A DNA stretch of 21,460 bases, taken from Lingula anatina (lineage: Eukaryota; Brachiopoda; Lingulata; Lingulida; Lingulidae). Made by a program: the position numbers and the translations under genes. This document shows positions 17,871-21,460 of the stretch, one piece after another (positions within the stretch are counted from its first letter, which is position 1; each line of letters begins with the position of its first letter). The stretch lies in assembly GCF_001039355.2 (NCBI RefSeq), contig NW_019775872.1:21916-43375 (forward strand). The letters run 5' to 3'. The notes below the pieces were generated by a model. The model made no database searches, had not been told where the DNA came from, and saw nothing but the letters and a program-made list of their open reading frames with translations.

Positions 17871-18063
17871 CTGCTTTTTGTCTGTACATTTGACAGCTTT
17901 GCTGCCTTGTTTTTTTTTAAGAATAATTTTAAAAAATGAAATAAACTCTGGTTTTGGTTTCCAGGGCCCAGTGAATACTACAGTCTTGCCTCAGCAGACA
18001 CTCACTTTACACACTTGAATGCTTGGGATGATTCAGTAATGACAGAATTTGATATTCAGTATG

Positions 18064-18066
<3 letters not shown>

Positions 18067-18115
<49 letters not shown>

Positions 18116-18118
18116 TTT
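18067..18118 (+). repeat. ATTT array, 13 perfect units
   Basis: Thirteen uninterrupted ATTT units. If transcribed in the sense direction this gives a dozen overlapping AUUUA pentamers, the sequence of AU-rich destabilising elements. The same motif forms a 12-unit array in intron 1 at 7592-7639. Confidence 0.9.
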
Positions 18119-18830
18119 TTGTCCTTTGGTTTTAGTTAAATTTTGGGTTGAAGTTTAAAAAGAAATAAAATTGGCAAAGTTAGGTTATGTGTACTTATCC
18201 TATATATATAGACTGTACAATGAAGAAAGGAGATGTTCCAAGCTGTGATATGTTCTATAAAAACAAGGACAGATAATCATTTTTAAAATCCGAGTAGGAA
18301 TAAGATGGTGCTGTTAAGTACAGGTAGCAAACAAAAGTTGTTATCAATCTCATTTAATGTAATTATTTAACATAAAAAAGTATTTATGTATATGCATGCA
18401 CTGTATTTGTAGCTCTAATGCAAAAGTATGCACAGTCTTAAATTGGCACAGCTGATGAAAAAACTGTCTTTATGTAAAATCTTTTATTCATGGAATGGGG
18501 TTTAAGTTAAATTAGGGATTATGGAAAACCAGTCCCTAGCATGTTAATATGATTATCTGAGGGGTATGTAAATTTATATGTAAAAAGGAAATTGAATGTA
18601 TTTCCAAATAGAGGGTCTGTTGTGGGTGTTCTCACAGTTTTTTTTTTAAGTTGATATATATTGATCCAATATGAAAAAGGACAAAGGATATTGATGAGCT
18701 TAGGATACAAAAAGCTTAACCTAGAAGATGCATATATTTCTTTGTACACTTGTTGCACAAAATTAAAATGATCCGTTTTTTTAATCAAAACTTTACATCA
18801 GCTGAGAGACTTTTCATTTACTTTAACATT

Positions 18831-18836
18831 AATAAA
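18831..18836 (+). terminator. Candidate distal poly-A signal AATAAA
   Basis: A canonical hexamer followed by T- and GT-rich sequence (TTGAATTGTTTTG) and about 200 bases before CpG content recovers. It is the last canonical hexamer in the CpG-poor block. The choice is an inference from composition. Confidence 0.25.
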
Positions 18837-19482
18837 TGAATTATTATCATTGAATTGTTTTGAAAATGGGCCTTGTTAAGAAAAAGTATAAAAAATCAAT
18901 ATTTTAGAACTTTATTGTGAGCTTTGCAGTTTTTTACATAGATGTAAAGCACCAGATAATTGTTGAAGACAATTCTCCCGTTCTCAAGTCCCATGAACTG
19001 TCTCTTTATATATATCGTATTGATCCCTAAAATGTAAAACTGGTGCTTTAAGTGTATTGCTACAGCTATAAATCTGTCTGTGATGTTGCCGGTGGCTAGC
19101 GTAGTACGTGTATAAACGAGTCGCTACATTTACTAGATTCTAGAATTGTGATTGTGAGGCATAGTTGTATGTTATTGGTTTTGACAGCAGTCACTTTGCT
19201 TTTATGTTCACAATGTCGTTGTTTATAAAACTAATTTTTTCCAGTAAATGCACCCTTTCTATTGAAAGTGGTTCATTGCTACACGTGTAGTTGGTGCACA
19301 GATATTTCGCACCGTTTACGTATTTGTTAACTTTAAGTGACAAAAGTTGTAATAAAAGCAGAAAATAAGACGTTTAGTTTTATTGGTGCTTTTGTATTTC
19401 TTGTAGTGCGTGCGGAAAGAATATTTCCATGTACTGAAAGCGCGATGTACGGCTGTGTGGATAAACGAGAAATTTCCTCTGA

Positions 19483-19818
19483 AGCTCCTCAATAAATTGC
19501 GTTTGGTGCGTACATATCTTTATTTTATTACAGCTAAAGCATTACGGATTGGCATTACAGAGTAACGATTTTAGAATTTACCAACACGCCGCTCTTCTAA
19601 AGAATTACGGTGTAAAACGGGCCCTAGATGTTTTAATGCTGTCCTGTCTCAAACCCTCTAGCAGGGTCGTAGATTTCATCATGTGCGCTCCTCTGACACA
19701 GTGCAAAATATATTCATTATTTAACTACAAACATATCTGTGATTATCTTGTGAAAAATCTGTGGCCCTGCTGGAGGGTGTCTCAAACCAGGACGAGCCAT
19801 GTGATGCTATATTACTGA
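19483..19818 (+). CDS. Unrecognised open frame, doubtful
   Basis: An open stretch of 112 codons including the stop, with no ATG near its beginning. A TTTATTTTATTACAG acceptor-like tract ends at 19533, after which the frame reads LKHYGLALQSNDF and continues to a natural TGA. Composition is balanced, with several charged and aromatic residues, and CpG is frequent. No domain is recognised and no signal peptide or membrane segment stands out. It could be a terminal exon, a piece of a decayed gene, or chance. Confidence 0.18.
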   Translation, partial: SSSINCVWCVHIFILLQLKHYGLALQSNDFRIYQHAALLKNYGVKRALDVLMLSCLKPSSRVVDFIMCAPLTQCKIYSLFNYKHICDYLVKNLWPCWRVSQTRTSHVMLYY

Positions 19819-20044
19819 AACAAGTAGGCGTACTTCTAAAAAGGGGCGATATATTTTTCTTTGAATAAATGTTCAAATGGACTAAAATTTCACGTGGATA
19901 GTCTGAAGTTTACGGCAAGATTGCATTAAAACCGAAGTGATCAGTACGGAGAGATTTGAGCATAAATACCCATGTATGGTTAGCTGAGAGACTGAATAAA
20001 CTCTTAAAGCCCCAACTCGTCGTTATTATAACAAGTAGTGGAGG

Positions 20045-20100
20045 GGGGAGTGAACGAAGACCGATCCCATTAGCTCTACCGACGCAGAGCTAAGGTGAAC
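20045..20100 (-). repeat. tRNA-like fragment, possible SINE head
   Basis: On the minus strand TTAGCTCTGCGTCGGTAGAG resembles the D-arm and polymerase III A-box of a tRNA; its 8-bp stem (20070-20077 with 20086-20093) pairs perfectly. About 37 bases on, GTTCACTCC partly resembles a B-box. No acceptor stem is formed, so this is not a working tRNA gene. A tRNA-derived SINE remnant is possible. Confidence 0.3.
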
Positions 20101-20873
20101 ATCCAGACCATCGGCGTCCTCGGCAGCATCCACCAGAAAATATGTGCAGAGAAATCTTGTATCTTCATGTAAAAACTTCAAAATCATCATAATAATTTGA
20201 GGGAGCAGTACTGCAATAACACAGCCACTTATTTATCCCAAACATAGGTGGTTGCTTTAATTTTCCTTCTTATATACATGCACGACCAGGAAAGATTTAA
20301 TGCACTTGAAGAACATCCTTAAGAACAGTGGATCTACATATATGTACACAATTGAAAAAAGTAGAATAATTAGTTTTAAATATCTTCATTGAAATTACAT
20401 GGCTTTTTAATATTTTTTCATTTTAACACATACATGTAATCTGTACAGAAGAATGAAGAATACATCAGTTATGTGACGAATTCTTCACTACCACAATTTT
20501 CTATCGTGTTCGCAATGATGCCTTATTCGGTCTCGTGGGACAATCTTCGTATCATATCATTTCATATCTTAGCTTACACATTGAGTTATTGAATTCTGGC
20601 CAGAATATGACCCGAGGACTATACTGATACTAAGTGTTTACAAAAAGGCGTTAGGTCTTTTTTCAGTAACGAAAGAAAGGTTAACAATGTTGAGTGGCCT
20701 CTATGCTATTTAAATGAGTTTTACCTAAAGAGGTTGTGTACTTGGTAGGCATTGTGTGTGTAGCATATATTACATTTGAAACTTATGACACTGGCGGAAT
20801 TATGTTCTTCGCCGAAAACTGAAAACTTTAATTACTAATAAATAACCAAAAAATCCATTCTCTTTACAATTAA

Positions 20874-21098
20874 TTGCATTCCTTGAGTAAAGCAGACAAT
20901 GACGAAGAGCACAAGCGGAAAACTCAAATCATTGATTCGACAATTAACATTCCCTTGAGAGATAGGAAAGTGATCCTGATAAACGCGCCTCCTTTACCCT
21001 TGACAATGAAACTGGAATACAAGCGTGATCGGGATTATTTTGTAAAAGGGCCACCATACTGTACTTGTGGTAATATCCGTTTGTCTGAAAATTCATGA
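20874..21098 (+). CDS. Unrecognised open frame, doubtful
   Basis: A 74-codon frame opening after TAA, with its first ATG about two thirds along. It is rich in Lys, Asp and Arg at the start (SKADNDEEHKRK), has PLPLTMKLEYKRDRDYF in the middle, and ends shortly after a CTCG motif at a natural TGA. Amino-acid use is more protein-like than most frames in the AT-rich part, but no family is recognised and no splice site convincingly borders it. Confidence 0.15.
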   Translation: MHSLSKADNDEEHKRKTQIIDSTINIPLRDRKVILINAPPLPLTMKLEYKRDRDYFVKGPPYCTCGNIRLSENS

Positions 21099-21250
21099 AA
21101 TTTGAAAAAAAAATGCGAACACCTTACGCGCTGTTACGGATGCTTTTGCGTGGAGACATACACGCATTTCAAAGGGCCTTTCTTTGTCGTTTTCCTTTTC
21201 TATTATCTACGAGTGATGAAAATTTTCAATAATTTTGAGTAGGGGAGTGG

Positions 21251-21290
21251 AACCAAAATCAAAATCAGAATCAAATCAGAATCAAAATTG
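21251..21290. repeat. AATCAA/AATCAG short tandem repeat
   Basis: Six or so imperfect hexamers with ATCA at the core (AAAATCAAAATCAGAATCA and onward). A simple repeat with no apparent function. Confidence 0.75.
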
Positions 21291-21460
21291 GTCACCTCTG
21301 AAGCACCTCCCGATTTTGGACTGCATCGAAAACCAACATCCCCAAGAGCAGCGTGGATACGCCTGGGACCGTAGTTCCTTCCCCATTACTTTGTACAGGT
21401 GACATTCGTCCCATATTATATCCCCAATACTTCGACTAGCCCTAACTTGTACTAATCATA

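Larger units (their letters stand above)
17871..19079 (+). other. AT-rich 3' flank, no gene seen
   Basis: No coding stretch is supported. It contains AATAAA at 17940-17945 and 18164-18169, the ATTT array at 18067, and AATAAA at 18831-18836 near the point where CpG returns to normal. If the transcript runs this far, these are candidate alternative cleavage sites. Confidence 0.4.
19080..21460. other. CpG-normal region of unknown content
   Basis: From about 19080 CpG occurs roughly ten times more often than in the preceding kilobases, and the sequence changes character. I recognise no gene family. Two open frames look mildly protein-like (19483-19818 and 20874-21098), with a third short one around 20438-20593. 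A tRNA-like fragment lies at 20050-20100 on the minus strand. It may be intergenic DNA, a decayed gene, or the start of another transcription unit that continues beyond the window. Confidence 0.35.

Noticed and set aside
1-21460. CRISPR arrays, rRNA genes, bacterial operons or phage genes
   Set aside because: Spliced eukaryotic gene structure throughout; no spaced repeats of CRISPR type, no rRNA-like sequence and no complete tRNA were seen.

Overview
The window looks like nuclear DNA of an invertebrate animal, probably marine. It is AT-rich, has kilobase-sized GT-AG introns, many microsatellites, several small inverted-repeat DNA transposons, and one gene with strong vertebrate similarity. 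I cannot name the phylum; an echinoderm, hemichordate or mollusc would all fit.

The one confident gene is a plus-strand membrane-associated RING-CH ubiquitin ligase of the MARCH1/MARCH8 type, in three coding exons: 5736-5873, 9171-9440 and 13662-14033. All junctions are phase 0. The predicted protein has 259 residues, with a short polar N-terminus, a C4HC3 RING-CH domain, two membrane segments and a cytosolic tail. The first two introns of the coding region are 3.3 kb and 4.2 kb.

Region by region: 1-480 is CpG-rich and holds a duplicated hairpin; it may be a distal promoter or untranslated first exon. From 480 to about 4980 I see only AT-rich non-coding DNA with weak repeats. 4980-5735 is the likely 5' leader or proximal promoter and ends in a two-codon upstream ORF overlapping the start codon. 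Intron 1 carries a microsatellite cluster at 7592-7811. Intron 2 carries a 164-bp MITE (10498-10661) and a 1.9-kb hAT-like element (11206-13084) inserted antisense to the gene. That element keeps a 5' exon with a PCNA-binding-like motif, a broken TTF-type zinc finger exon, and a minisatellite containing AATAAA signals in the host sense direction.

Downstream of the stop codon lie a 268-bp palindromic MITE (14112-14379, only 78 bp after the stop), a second inverted repeat (14825-14990), a perfect 30-bp palindrome with a GTCGCC repeat (15716-15811), and about 2 kb of nested tandem repeats with periods near 160, 192 and 336 bp. An ATTT array follows at 18067. CpG is very rare from about 500 to 19050 and normal on both sides, which may outline the transcription unit. 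From 19080 to the end I recognise no gene; two weak ORFs and a tRNA-like fragment are noted.
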